From: an uncultured Eubacteriales bacterium
GTDB taxonomy: Bacteria > Bacillota > Clostridia > Lachnospirales > Lachnospiraceae
Assembly: GCA_900545455.1 (NCBI GenBank)
Contig: UQZF01000065.1
Span: 1-12,855, forward strand
Direction: 5' to 3'
DNA length: 12,855 bases
The notes under the pieces were generated by a model that was not told the origin of the DNA, did not search any database, and saw only the letters and a list, made by a program, of their open reading frames with translations. Shown piece by piece: positions 1 to 6,239 of this stretch; the first letter of the stretch is position 1; each line of letters opens with the position of its first letter. The translations under genes were made by a program, and so were the position numbers.

Positions 1-161
1 TTGCAATGCTGCTTGTGAACGAAGCGCGAAGCATTCTTGAAAACATGGTAGAAATGGGCTACAAAGTACCGGATTTCTTGATCAAGGGACTTGCAATCAC
101 TGAAAAAATGATGAAGAAACAGTTGAACATCGGCGACGAAGGAACAAACGACGAAGCATAG
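1..161 (+). CDS. Phage holin, C-terminal fragment (5' end outside window)
   Basis: Only the last 52 codons are visible, in the frame that starts at base 3 and ends with TAG at 159-161. The fragment contains NEARSILENMVEMGYKVPDF followed by a lysine-rich tail. The pattern N-E-x-x-S-I-L-E-N-x-x-x-x-G-x-x-x-P-x-x-L is typical of the C-terminal cytoplasmic tail of the phage_holin_4_1 (toxin secretion/phage lysis holin, Cph1-like) family. Such holins form lesions in the cytoplasmic membrane that trigger lysis. The transmembrane part would lie upstream of the window. The neighbour downstream is an endolysin, which fits a standard holin-lysin cassette. Family assignment from so short a piece is probable, not certain. 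Confidence 0.72.
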   Translation, partial: AMLLVNEARSILENMVEMGYKVPDFLIKGLAITEKMMKKQLNIGDEGTNDEA

Positions 162-167
162 ACGAAA

Positions 168-195
168 CGCCAGTCTGTATTTTTGCAGGCTGGCG
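168..195 (+). other. Intergenic hairpin after the holin gene
   Basis: CGCCAGTCTG (168-177) pairs with CAGGCTGGCG (186-195) over 10 bp with one G-T wobble and an 8-base loop. It lies 6 bases after the holin stop and 10 bases before the next ribosome binding site. There is no T-run after the stem, so it is not a classic intrinsic terminator. It may protect the upstream mRNA or tune expression between holin and lysin. The structure is seen; the role is inferred. Confidence 0.5.
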
Positions 196-221
196 AATTG
201 ATTTGAAAGGAGCGAAAAACC

Positions 222-386
222 ATGAGAAGCGAACACACAAAGAACATGAGCGACGCAGAAATCAAAGAACTGCAAAAGAATGTGTCTGAAATGACAGAAG
301 AAGAACTTGCAGAATTCAGAAACAGTTTTGATCCAGATGAAATGGGATTTGACGGGGAAGAAGGTGTTGAAGATGAATGTGAATAG
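222..386 (+). CDS. Small acidic phage protein (54 aa), unknown function
   Basis: A 54-codon frame starts with ATG at 222 behind an AAAGGAG ribosome binding site (206-212, 9-base gap) and ends with TAG at 384-386. The protein is strongly acidic, especially at the C-terminus, where Glu and Asp dominate. It has no membrane segment and is likely a short helical protein (residues 9-35 are rich in Glu, Lys and Leu). Its end overlaps the start of the endolysin gene by 14 bases, which suggests translational coupling inside the lysis cassette. I do not recognise a family. A spanin, antiholin or lysis-timing role is possible from position only. Confidence 0.7.
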   Translation: MRSEHTKNMSDAEIKELQKNVSEMTEEELAEFRNSFDPDEMGFDGEEGVEDECE

Positions 387-1863
387 AAACTATATCACAA
401 AGATCAACTTTACAGATAAGAACAGCACAGCGCGAATCAAATATATTGTGATCCATTATTTCGGATCGCTTTGTTCCGTTCTTGCGCTGGGGAAATACTG
501 GGCTTCGCAGTACGCAGGAGCGTCGGCACACTACGGAATCGGACACGACGGCGAAATCTTCCAGTTTGTTGAAGACGACGACGTTGCATGGCATTGCGGT
601 GCGAAATCGTACAAGCACGGCGATTGCAGGAACACAAATTCAATCGGAATCGAAATGGCGGTGAAGAAACGCAACACAGCGACGCTTTCAGCAGCTGACA
701 AAGACTGGTATTTCACAGACGAAACGATCAAGTCAGCCATTGAATTGACAAGATCATTGATGAAGAAATACAACATTCCAGCAGAAAACGTGATCCGCCA
801 CTATGATGTGACCGGAAAGATCTGTCCGAATCCATACGTCTACAACGTCATGGAAGAAACATGGCAGAAGTTCAAAGCTGCAATCGCAGCAGAAGACGAA
901 ACAGAAGGATTCACAAAGATCATGGGCGCAGCTGACGCAACAGCAGAACAGATTGCAGCATACATGATCGAAAAGAATCCGAACACTGCTTCTTTTGCAG
1001 CAGAACTGGCGCAGCTATACATCGAAGAAGGATCCGCAGAAGGCGTGCGCGGCGATGTGGCAGCAGCACAGTCAATGCTTGAAACTGGAAACTTCACATT
1101 TGCAGGATCCGCAGTGACACTTGATCAGAATAATTTCTGCGGAATGGGCGTCACAGCAAACGGAATGAAGGGAAACAGCTTCGCTTCGAAGCGTGAAGGC
1201 GTTCGCGCACAGATTCAACATTTGAAGGCGTATGCTTCCGAAGCTGCGCTTGTCAATGGCTGCGTGGATCCACGTTTCAAATATGTGACACGCGGGTGCG
1301 CAGAATATGTGGAATGGCTGGGACAGAAAGAGAATCCGGACGGCAAGGGCTGGGCGACTGGCAAAGGCTACGGCGCGAAGATTCTTGACATCCTTGCAAA
1401 GATCTTGAAGCAGGATGAAAAGAAAGAAGCGAAGCCGGAAGAAGTGACTGCGATTTCCGGAACATTAAAAATCATCTACAAAGGCAGCGACGGCGTGAAC
1501 TATAGATCCGTGCCAGATTATAACGCGAAGGCAGCAGGCGTCGTGAAGTATGGCGAAGTGTTCACAGTTGTCGGAGAAATCGGCGACTTCTACAAATTGA
1601 AGTCTGGCTGGTACATCACAAAACGATCTGATCTTGTGGCATTCACAAAGAAAGAACAAAAGAGATATGCAAAGATCATCTACAAAGGCAGCGACGGCGT
1701 GAACTATAGATCCGTGCCAGACTATAACGCGAAGGCAGCAGGCGTCGTGAAATACGGCGAAGTGTTCACGATCGTCGGCGAAGAAGGCGACTTCTACAAG
1801 CTGAAATCCGGATATTATTTGACAAAGCGTTCCGATCTTGTTGAAGTGATTCACACACTGTAG
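373..1863 (+). CDS. Bifunctional phage endolysin: amidase + glucosaminidase + two SH3-like repeats
   Basis: A 496-aa peptidoglycan hydrolase. Residues ~15-160 form an Amidase_2 (T7-lysozyme-like N-acetylmuramoyl-L-alanine amidase) domain. The expected zinc ligands are visible: His28 in IVIHYFG, and His143 and Cys151 in RHYDVTGKICPNP. ASAHYGIGHDG and SIGIEM are further family motifs. Residues ~190-343 resemble a GH73-type endo-beta-N-acetylglucosaminidase, with probable catalytic Glu237 in LETGNFTFAG followed by NNFCGMG. Residues 367-422 and 435-490 are two SH3-like wall-binding repeats, 52 of 56 residues identical. The frame is open back to a TTG at 307, but the ATG at 373 is preferred: it has AAGG at 361-364, the amidase fold begins just after it, and it overlaps the previous gene by only 14 bases. 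No signal peptide is seen, so export would depend on the upstream holin. Domain names come from motif recognition, not from a search. Confidence 0.9.
   Translation: MNVNRNYITKINFTDKNSTARIKYIVIHYFGSLCSVLALGKYWASQYAGASAHYGIGHDGEIFQFVEDDDVAWHCGAKSYKHGDCRNTNSIGIEMAVKKRNTATLSAADKDWYFTDETIKSAIELTRSLMKKYNIPAENVIRHYDVTGKICPNPYVYNVMEETWQKFKAAIAAEDETEGFTKIMGAADATAEQIAAYMIEKNPNTASFAAELAQLYIEEGSAEGVRGDVAAAQSMLETGNFTFAGSAVTLDQNNFCGMGVTANGMKGNSFASKREGVRAQIQHLKAYASEAALVNGCVDPRFKYVTRGCAEYVEWLGQKENPDGKGWATGKGYGAKILDILAKILKQDEKKEAKPEEVTAISGTLKIIYKGSDGVNYRSVPDYNAKAAGVVKYGEVFTVVGEIGDFYKLKSGWYITKRSDLVAFTKKEQKRYAKIIYKGSDGVNYRSVPDYNAKAAGVVKYGEVFTIVGEEGDFYKLKSGYYLTKRSDLVEVIHTL
1471..1638 (+). repeat. SH3-like repeat unit 1 of the endolysin
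   Basis: First copy of a 168-base (56-codon) unit beginning IIYKGSDGVNYRSVP and ending TKRSDLV. The second copy starts 204 bases later. The first ~100 bases are almost unchanged between copies (three silent-looking differences); the last ~70 bases are clearly more diverged. Confidence 0.9.
1675..1842 (+). repeat. SH3-like repeat unit 2 of the endolysin
   Basis: Second copy of the 56-codon unit. It differs from the first at four residues (Val to Ile, Ile to Glu, Trp to Tyr, Ile to Leu). The two copies are joined by a 12-residue charged linker. Confidence 0.9.
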
Positions 1864-1986
1864 TGCTTGACAATCGTGTCCGCACGAAGTAAAGTGAATA
1901 CAAGAAGAAACGCGTCAAGAACGCACGAAAACGCGCGAATGCGTAAACGTAACACACGCGCAATACACAAAAGGGCGATTTTTGCT
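1864..1986 (+). other. Non-coding right end of the prophage, with a promoter-like site
   Basis: No frame here has a start and ribosome binding site. TTGACA (1867-1872), a 17-base spacer and TAAAGT (1890-1895) resemble a sigma-70/A promoter directed rightwards. The spacer holds a short CGTG/CACG inverted repeat (1875-1886). The stretch ~1910-1960 is dense in ACGC and CGCG words, unlike the AT-rich DNA that follows; these could be protein-binding sites near a phage attachment site. All functional readings are inference. Confidence 0.3.
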
Positions 1987-1990
1987 TGAA

Positions 1991-2044
1991 AATCAAGGGT
2001 TGACAGCTTCTATTGAAGAGGCTGCTAAGGCTGGAAAGTTCTAA
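1991..2044 (+). pseudogene. Orphan 3' end of a probable host gene (candidate attR junction)
   Basis: An in-frame tail reads ENQGLTASIEEAAKAGKF and stops at TAA 2042-2044. No ATG or ribosome binding site precedes it, and the same frame is closed by TGA at 1895. Codon choice (repeated GCT, AAG, GAA, TTC) looks like a well-expressed housekeeping gene and differs from the phage DNA on its left. A strong terminator follows 42 bases later. This is what remains at attR when a phage integrates in the 3' end of a gene and carries a copy of that end. I do not recognise the parent protein. The left limit is approximate. Confidence 0.45.
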
Positions 2045-2086
2045 GTTTTTTGGAATTTTGAACAAGTCATAATATATGTGGACGAT

Positions 2087-2119
2087 AAAAAGGAGTCTGT
2101 TTTATACAGGCTCCTTTTT
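2087..2119 (+). terminator. Strong intrinsic terminator, probably bidirectional
   Basis: AAAAAGGAGTCTGT (2087-2100) pairs with ACAGGCTCCTTTTT (2106-2119): a 14-bp stem with one wobble pair and a TTTAT loop. The A-run on the left and T-run on the right allow termination in either direction. It fits as the native terminator of the gene whose tail lies at 1991-2044, and it insulates the AbiE operon from phage late transcription. Confidence 0.85.
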
Positions 2120-2195
2120 GTATTGCGCTTCAAAATAAAATATCGAATATTATTTATATCCAATATGGTTATAATAAGATTGAATGACACATATA

Positions 2196-2225
2196 TTGAC
2201 AATATAAATATAAATATGGTACATT
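2196..2225 (+). promoter_or_regulatory. Candidate promoter of the abiE operon
   Basis: A perfect TTGACA (2196-2201) is followed after 18 bases by TACATT (2220-2225, four of six to consensus). A second candidate -10, TATAAT at 2170-2175, lies further upstream but lacks a good -35. The word AATATGGT occurs twice (2162-2169 and 2213-2220) and flanks the promoter. AbiEi antitoxins are known to autorepress at repeats in their promoter, so these copies are possible operators. The pairing of function to these words is inference. Confidence 0.4.
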
Positions 2226-2243
2226 TAACGTGGAGGTATAAGT

Positions 2244-2870
2244 ATGTTAAAGGATTATTTGATGGAAAATTATGGATATAATGAGCCGATATTTATAAAT
2301 GATTTATTCATCGAAGGCATATCTGAAAACGCAGTCCGTCAGTCAGTGAAGAGACTTGCTGCAAGTGGTTTTTTGGAAAGATATGATAGCGGAATATATT
2401 ATATACCAAAACGCGGAGGCATATTAGGAAAGAGTTATCTTGATCCGAATATTGTTATTATGCGTAAATATGTGCAGAATAAATCAGATAAATATGGATA
2501 TGTTACGGGTTTATCATTTGCCAATGAATTAGGTCTTACAACGCAGATGCCTGCAATTATTGAAGTTGTTACGAACCGTGAAGCAACTAACGGACGCATG
2601 GTTATGGTCGGAAATCAAAAAGTAAGAGTCAAGAAATCATCGGTTCCAATCTCTGAAAGTAATGCTGAACTTTTGCAATTACTTGATGCTATCGGTCAGG
2701 CGGAAAAATACACGGAACTCACAATAAAAGAGACTATAGAGAAATTGATTGTCTATATGAGAAAGAAACGATTTACTCAAAAGCAATTATCTGAGGTGTC
2801 TTATTTCTTGACGGGAACTACTGCCAAGAAATTGATAGAATGGGGGATGATTTATGAATTTGCATCATGA
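2244..2870 (+). CDS. abiEi: AbiEi-type antitoxin / transcriptional regulator (208 aa)
   Basis: ATG at 2244 follows GGAGGT (2232-2237) at good spacing. Residues ~1-60 form a winged-helix segment: helices around DYLMENYG and ISENAVRQSVKRLAASGFL, then the wing DSGIYYIPKR. This is the usual N-terminus of AbiEi/DUF6088 proteins. The middle segment (YVTGLSFANELGLTTQMPAIIEVVTNR) is also characteristic. In studied type IV systems the antitoxin represses its own operon through the N-terminal domain and counters the toxin through its C-terminal part without a stable complex. The downstream toxin gene overlaps by 17 bases, so the two are translated together. The function is inferred from family and pairing. 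Base composition is AT-rich compared with both flanks, which suggests a separate origin. Confidence 0.85.
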   Translation: MLKDYLMENYGYNEPIFINDLFIEGISENAVRQSVKRLAASGFLERYDSGIYYIPKRGGILGKSYLDPNIVIMRKYVQNKSDKYGYVTGLSFANELGLTTQMPAIIEVVTNREATNGRMVMVGNQKVRVKKSSVPISESNAELLQLLDAIGQAEKYTELTIKETIEKLIVYMRKKRFTQKQLSEVSYFLTGTTAKKLIEWGMIYEFAS

Positions 2871-3768
2871 TAGAGAAGCGTTTGAGGAACTGTTGATTGG
2901 TGCTGCCAACGAGTTAGCGATTCCGACGAATATTATTGAAAAAGATTATTATGTAACCATCACTCTTAAATTATTAGCTGATAAATTAGATAATATGGTG
3001 TTTAAAGGCGGAACATCTCTTACAAAGTGTTATCACCTCTTAGACAGATTTTCTGAGGACATTGATATATCCTACACAGCGGAATCAGGAAATCTCGGGG
3101 AGGCAGGAAAAAGGCAGCTCAAAAAGGCGATTGTTGCGACTATGGAAGAGTTGGGCTTTAACATTACAAATCTTGAAGCTACTAAAAGCAGGAGAGATTA
3201 TAACTGCTATAGAGCTGAGTATCCATCAATATATGAACAGTCAAATATATTAAAACCTGAGCTGGTAGTGGAAACGTATGTGGCATTACTTCCGTTTCCG
3301 ACAACAAAACGCATGGTTGACAACTATATTTATCGTTTTTTGAGCAAAATTAATCGTATGGATTTAGCTGAGGCATACGATTTGATGCCTTTTGAAATAA
3401 AGACGCAGACCATAGAGCGGACTTTGGCGGATAAAGTCTTTGCATTGTGCGATTATTTTATGCAGGGACAATTAGAACGGCATTCCAGACATTTGTATGA
3501 CATCTATAAGATTGTAAACTCTATTGGTATTACTGATGAACTTATAAAACTAATTCCTGAGGTCAGGGCTGTGCGTTCCGAATTGAACATCTGCCCGTCT
3601 GCAAAAGAAGGTGTATGTGTTACGGATATTTTGAATAGAATAGTTGACGAACAAGCTTATAAGTCGGATTATGAGGATATTACATTAGGACTGTTGTTTG
3701 TTCCGGAAATGTATGATACTGTAATACAGAGCATTAAAATGCTTGCCGATAGTGGAATCTGGGACTAG
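2854..3768 (+). CDS. abiEii: AbiEii-type nucleotidyltransferase toxin (304 aa)
   Basis: A full-length member of the nucleotidyl transferase AbiEii/AbiGii family. KGGTSL (51-56) and DRFSEDIDISY (64-74, acidic residues Asp69 and Asp71) are the nucleotide-binding and metal-binding motifs of the DNA polymerase beta-like fold. TIERTLADKVFALCD (186-200, Lys194) and RHSRHLYDIYKI (209-220, Asp216) match the later conserved blocks. No key residue appears lost, so the toxin is probably active. Related toxins bind GTP (AbiEii) or add nucleotides to tRNA 3' ends (MenT); the substrate here is unknown. ATG at 2854 lies inside the end of the antitoxin gene behind GGGGGAT (2842-2848). No clear terminator is seen between this gene and the following VanZ-like gene. 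Confidence 0.9.
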   Translation: MNLHHDREAFEELLIGAANELAIPTNIIEKDYYVTITLKLLADKLDNMVFKGGTSLTKCYHLLDRFSEDIDISYTAESGNLGEAGKRQLKKAIVATMEELGFNITNLEATKSRRDYNCYRAEYPSIYEQSNILKPELVVETYVALLPFPTTKRMVDNYIYRFLSKINRMDLAEAYDLMPFEIKTQTIERTLADKVFALCDYFMQGQLERHSRHLYDIYKIVNSIGITDELIKLIPEVRAVRSELNICPSAKEGVCVTDILNRIVDEQAYKSDYEDITLGLLFVPEMYDTVIQSIKMLADSGIWD

Positions 3769-3832
3769 ACGGTGTGTAATACTTAGTTGTATGGATATAT
3801 ATTAATTATCATAACATAAGGGAGGGGTATAC

Positions 3833-4342
3833 ATGAGCGAAGCACTCTACTGGCTTATGGGTATCATAGCCAAGATACATAATTACATAATGCGCCTTAA
3901 CGATAGGTTCGAGTACAATTTTTCGGACAAGGCGCTGCACTTTTTCGTAATCGGTGTGCTGGGAATGGTTCTGATTTTCGTGGTGTATCCGCTTTTTAAG
4001 TGGCTCGCGCAGAAGAAGCACATCATGGTCATCGCGTGGATTTATGTGTTCACGCTTATACTCGTTATCACATTCGCAATCGAGATAGGGCAGAAGATTA
4101 GCGGAACGGGTAATATGGAGTTTGATGACATCGTGTTCGGCGTGCTCGGTTTCTTTGCGATGTTCGCGGCGTTTGCGGTCGTGAGAGGCATATATCACGG
4201 CGTGAGGTGGCTCATAAGGCAGCGGATGGAAGCCGACGGCACACATGCACATGGTGAGAGCGATAAGGAATCAACGGAAGACAGAGAAGAGACGGTGTAT
4301 GACACGATTAAGAAGGTGGCGGACACTTCGGATAAAGTCTGA
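3833..4342 (+). CDS. VanZ-like membrane protein (169 aa)
   Basis: ATG at 3833 follows GGAGGGG (3821-3827). Three membrane segments are likely at residues ~36-56, 64-83 and 99-120, with a charged C-terminal tail from ~125. The VanZ-family signature residues are in place: Asp32-Lys33 and His36-Phe37 at the first helix, Glu84-x-Gly-Gln87 at the end of the second, and Asp98-Asp99 with Gly103/Gly106 at the third. VanZ proteins are small integral membrane proteins; one confers low-level teicoplanin resistance, but most, including this one, have no known activity. No glycopeptide resistance genes lie nearby. Only 64 bases separate it from abiEii and I find no convincing promoter, so it may be partly co-transcribed with AbiE. 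GC is higher than in AbiE, more like the host genes downstream. Confidence 0.8.
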   Translation: MSEALYWLMGIIAKIHNYIMRLNDRFEYNFSDKALHFFVIGVLGMVLIFVVYPLFKWLAQKKHIMVIAWIYVFTLILVITFAIEIGQKISGTGNMEFDDIVFGVLGFFAMFAAFAVVRGIYHGVRWLIRQRMEADGTHAHGESDKESTEDREETVYDTIKKVADTSDKV

Positions 4343-4376
4343 GCATACATCAAAGAATGTGCAAAATAATTAACAA

Positions 4377-4444
4377 AAAATAACCTGTACAATATCACAA
4401 TTTGATATGTACAGGTTATTTTGATATAATGTACAGGTTATTTT
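4377..4444. terminator. Convergent terminator with a duplicated descending arm
   Basis: AAAATAACCTGTAC (4377-4390) pairs with GTACAGGTTATTTT at 4409-4422; the stem continues, after one bulged A, through ATATCA/TGATAT to a CAATT loop. The same right arm occurs a second time at 4431-4444, so the left arm can pair with either copy. The element lies between the VanZ-like gene (+) and the membrane protein gene (-) and should stop both transcripts. Confidence 0.8.
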
Positions 4445-4449
4445 GATAT
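4407..4449 (+). repeat. Tandem 21-bp direct repeat, period 22
   Basis: The 21 bases at 4407-4427 recur exactly at 4429-4449, with one extra A between the copies. The unit begins ATGTACAGG and ends TTTTGATAT. It contains the descending terminator arm. Confidence 0.9.
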
Positions 4450-4474
4450 AGCTTTAAGCTTCTGAATCTAAGTT

Positions 4475-5299
4475 CTATACTCCAGGCATGCTTCCCTGCA
4501 TTCCCTGAGCTTCCTCATCATATTTTTTTTTGAGCTTTGAGAGCTCGTCGTCGGTCTTTAGAATCTCGACCTCGCCGAGGTTGTATTTGTGACCGTTGGA
4601 TTCAAGGAAACGGTATGCAATCATGAACGAGATGTCATCAAAGTTCGTCATGTAGGTGTTGTTGATGTGGCTTATATCCCATGCAGGAGTGTTGTAATCT
4701 GAAAGGTCGATGGAGCGGAATATCTGGTCGAAGGAGTCGAGGCAGATACGCTTCTGTTGAGCCATATCGGAGGATACGGTCTGGACATTGAAAACCTTTA
4801 AATATACCCTGAGCCAGCCGCCGATAGGTGCCTTGAACCACTGGTGGATTGTCTGATATTCCTTCTGCATTGAGAGGATTAAGTACTCCCAGTCGGTCGA
4901 GATGTAGGATGCGTCAACTATTGTCTGAATCTGTGAGGATGTGAGATTTAAGTTGTACTTGTTATTAAATTTCTCCACAATCTTGATTCGCTTCGGAACG
5001 GCGTTGGGAAGCTGCTCTGAGCGTGGAATAGCCTCGTCGCGGGCACGTCTTGCTTCTTTTGCCTCCTGTTTCTCACCTCCGGCAATTCCTTTGATTGCCT
5101 TAAATATAAAATATATAGGAAGCCCTATTGTTGCGAGTATTACAGAGAGCCCGAGGAGGGTGCTCGATGTGTTTGATAAAACAAGACCGGCTATAATTAT
5201 GCCTATCATCACCTTGTGGCGTCTTATTTTGTCGAATATTTTCGGGTTGTTGCGTGCGTAAGCAAAATACCATATCAGAAAAAATACTATAAATCCCAT
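4475..5299 (-). CDS. Membrane-anchored protein of unknown function (274 aa)
   Basis: The start at 5299 is chosen because GGAGG lies 5 bases before that ATG on the minus strand. Earlier in-frame ATGs (5314, 5335) have no ribosome binding site, and one of them sits inside that Shine-Dalgarno region. Residues 2-14 and ~29-66 are hydrophobic and make two or three membrane segments, followed by a basic/acidic linker (76-105). Residues ~106-265 are a soluble, mostly helical domain with many aromatic residues (for example WDISHINNTYMTNFDDISFM, 207-226) and a Lys/Asp/Glu-rich end that may coil. I do not recognise a family or catalytic motif. It has its own promoter-like region and converges on the VanZ-like gene, so context gives no role. 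Confidence 0.82.
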   Translation of the reverse strand: MGFIVFFLIWYFAYARNNPKIFDKIRRHKVMIGIIIAGLVLSNTSSTLLGLSVILATIGLPIYFIFKAIKGIAGGEKQEAKEARRARDEAIPRSEQLPNAVPKRIKIVEKFNNKYNLNLTSSQIQTIVDASYISTDWEYLILSMQKEYQTIHQWFKAPIGGWLRVYLKVFNVQTVSSDMAQQKRICLDSFDQIFRSIDLSDYNTPAWDISHINNTYMTNFDDISFMIAYRFLESNGHKYNLGEVEILKTDDELSKLKKKYDEEAQGMQGSMPGV

Positions 5300-5343
5300 T
5301 AGTTCCTCCCTCATTGCGGACTGTGCGAGATGCATCAGGCTGC

Positions 5344-5366
5344 ATTATAACGTGAGCAAAACTCAC
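5344..5366 (-). promoter_or_regulatory. Candidate promoter with operator-like inverted repeat
   Basis: On the minus strand TATAAT (5344-5349) lies 45 bases upstream of the ATG at 5299. The 17 bases before it contain GTGAG-5-CTCAC (5352-5366), a perfect 5-bp inverted repeat centred in the spacer. The -35 position is poor (TGTTAA), which often goes with activator or repressor control. The -10 and the repeat are seen; regulation is inferred. Confidence 0.4.
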
Positions 5367-5408
5367 TTAACATAAAGATTATCACTCAAAAATATATTTG
5401 TAAAGACG

Positions 5409-6203
5409 TTAGTTTTCAGAACGATTGTTATATCCGGATTTTATGCGCATGGCAATGTTGGCAAGGCAGGCATCATAGTACGGTGCGACGAAAACTATGT
5501 AAGCAAGTCCTCCTGTGACGGCTGAGAAAACCAGCCAGCCGATAAAGGAGAGATTGAGCACAAACACGTTGAGCTTGTTGCCGTCCATCATCTCATGGCT
5601 GAGGCGGAACACTTCGTGTCGGTCGATATCGGGATTCTCAGCAAGCAGATATGGAACCATGAATGTTTCGTAGCTTTTTATTGCGCCGGGTACAATAAAG
5701 AGAAGAGACCACAAAAATACTTTAAGATGTCTTAAAAACTGTATGAATATCACATTCAGGTAATTCTCTTTAAAGCCGATAAGCAGTGTGCGGTACTTCG
5801 GCTCAGTGTAGTGGGCATCCATGTAAAAGCGGTTAGATCCGATTTCAAACGGATATACAATAAGAAAATTATACATAAGTCTTATAAGATATGAGACGAT
5901 TGTGGCAAGTGCAAACCTGCGAAGCATCGCCATGTATGCCGTGTAGCCGGCCGACTCTGCAAGTGAGCGGAAGTTATTATAAATATTATTGATGATTTCA
6001 TCGGGGGATGTTCCCGAGATGAGTGCCTGATAGAATTGTTCGGTGTCAAAGGCGTTCTCAACCTGCATGGTTCCGTCCAATACATAGTTAAATATTAGAA
6101 GAATTCCTGTGCCCGTTATGAAACTTGCCACAGCACAGCGGAAAAAATATGAACCAAGAATGCGCCTTGCGGCCTTCTTGATTGCTGAAATCGGGTGATT
6201 CAT
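5409..6203 (-). CDS. DUF975 family integral membrane protein (264 aa)
   Basis: Matches the DUF975 pattern common in Clostridia and bacilli. It has an N-terminal amphipathic basic segment, about five or six hydrophobic segments (residues ~22-42, 96-118, 150-176, 213-232 and 235-252 are the clearest), and the conserved blocks SYETFMVPYLLAENPDI (177-193), LSHEMMDGNK (201-210) and PYY (241-243). The ATG at 6203 is preferred because AGGA lies 5 bases before it on the minus strand. In-frame ATGs at 6215 and 6221 are alternatives without a good site. Molecular function of the family is unknown. A good promoter precedes it, divergent from the XRE operon. Confidence 0.85.
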   Translation of the reverse strand: MNHPISAIKKAARRILGSYFFRCAVASFITGTGILLIFNYVLDGTMQVENAFDTEQFYQALISGTSPDEIINNIYNNFRSLAESAGYTAYMAMLRRFALATIVSYLIRLMYNFLIVYPFEIGSNRFYMDAHYTEPKYRTLLIGFKENYLNVIFIQFLRHLKVFLWSLLFIVPGAIKSYETFMVPYLLAENPDIDRHEVFRLSHEMMDGNKLNVFVLNLSFIGWLVFSAVTGGLAYIVFVAPYYDACLANIAMRIKSGYNNRSEN

Positions 6204-6239
6204 GATAATCCTCATTTCCATAAAAGTTGTTTGTCAGAT

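Noticed and set aside
307..372. Longer endolysin with a TTG start
   Set aside because: It would add 22 residues not belonging to the amidase fold and overlap the small upstream gene much more; ATG at 373 has a better site.
1465..1854. 129-codon minus strand frame with internal repetition
   Set aside because: It is the antisense image of the duplicated SH3-like coding units, with no translation signals.
2078..2281. 67-codon + strand frame
   Set aside because: It begins inside the terminator region with no ribosome binding site and overlaps the well-supported abiEi start.
3769..3832. Promoter for the VanZ-like gene (TTGTAT at 3787)
   Set aside because: The matching -10 (CATAAC, 3810-3815) would start transcription on top of the ribosome binding site.
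3809..4252. 147-codon minus strand frame
   Set aside because: Antisense to the VanZ-like gene; His- and Arg-rich composition is typical of a shadow frame and there is no ribosome binding site.
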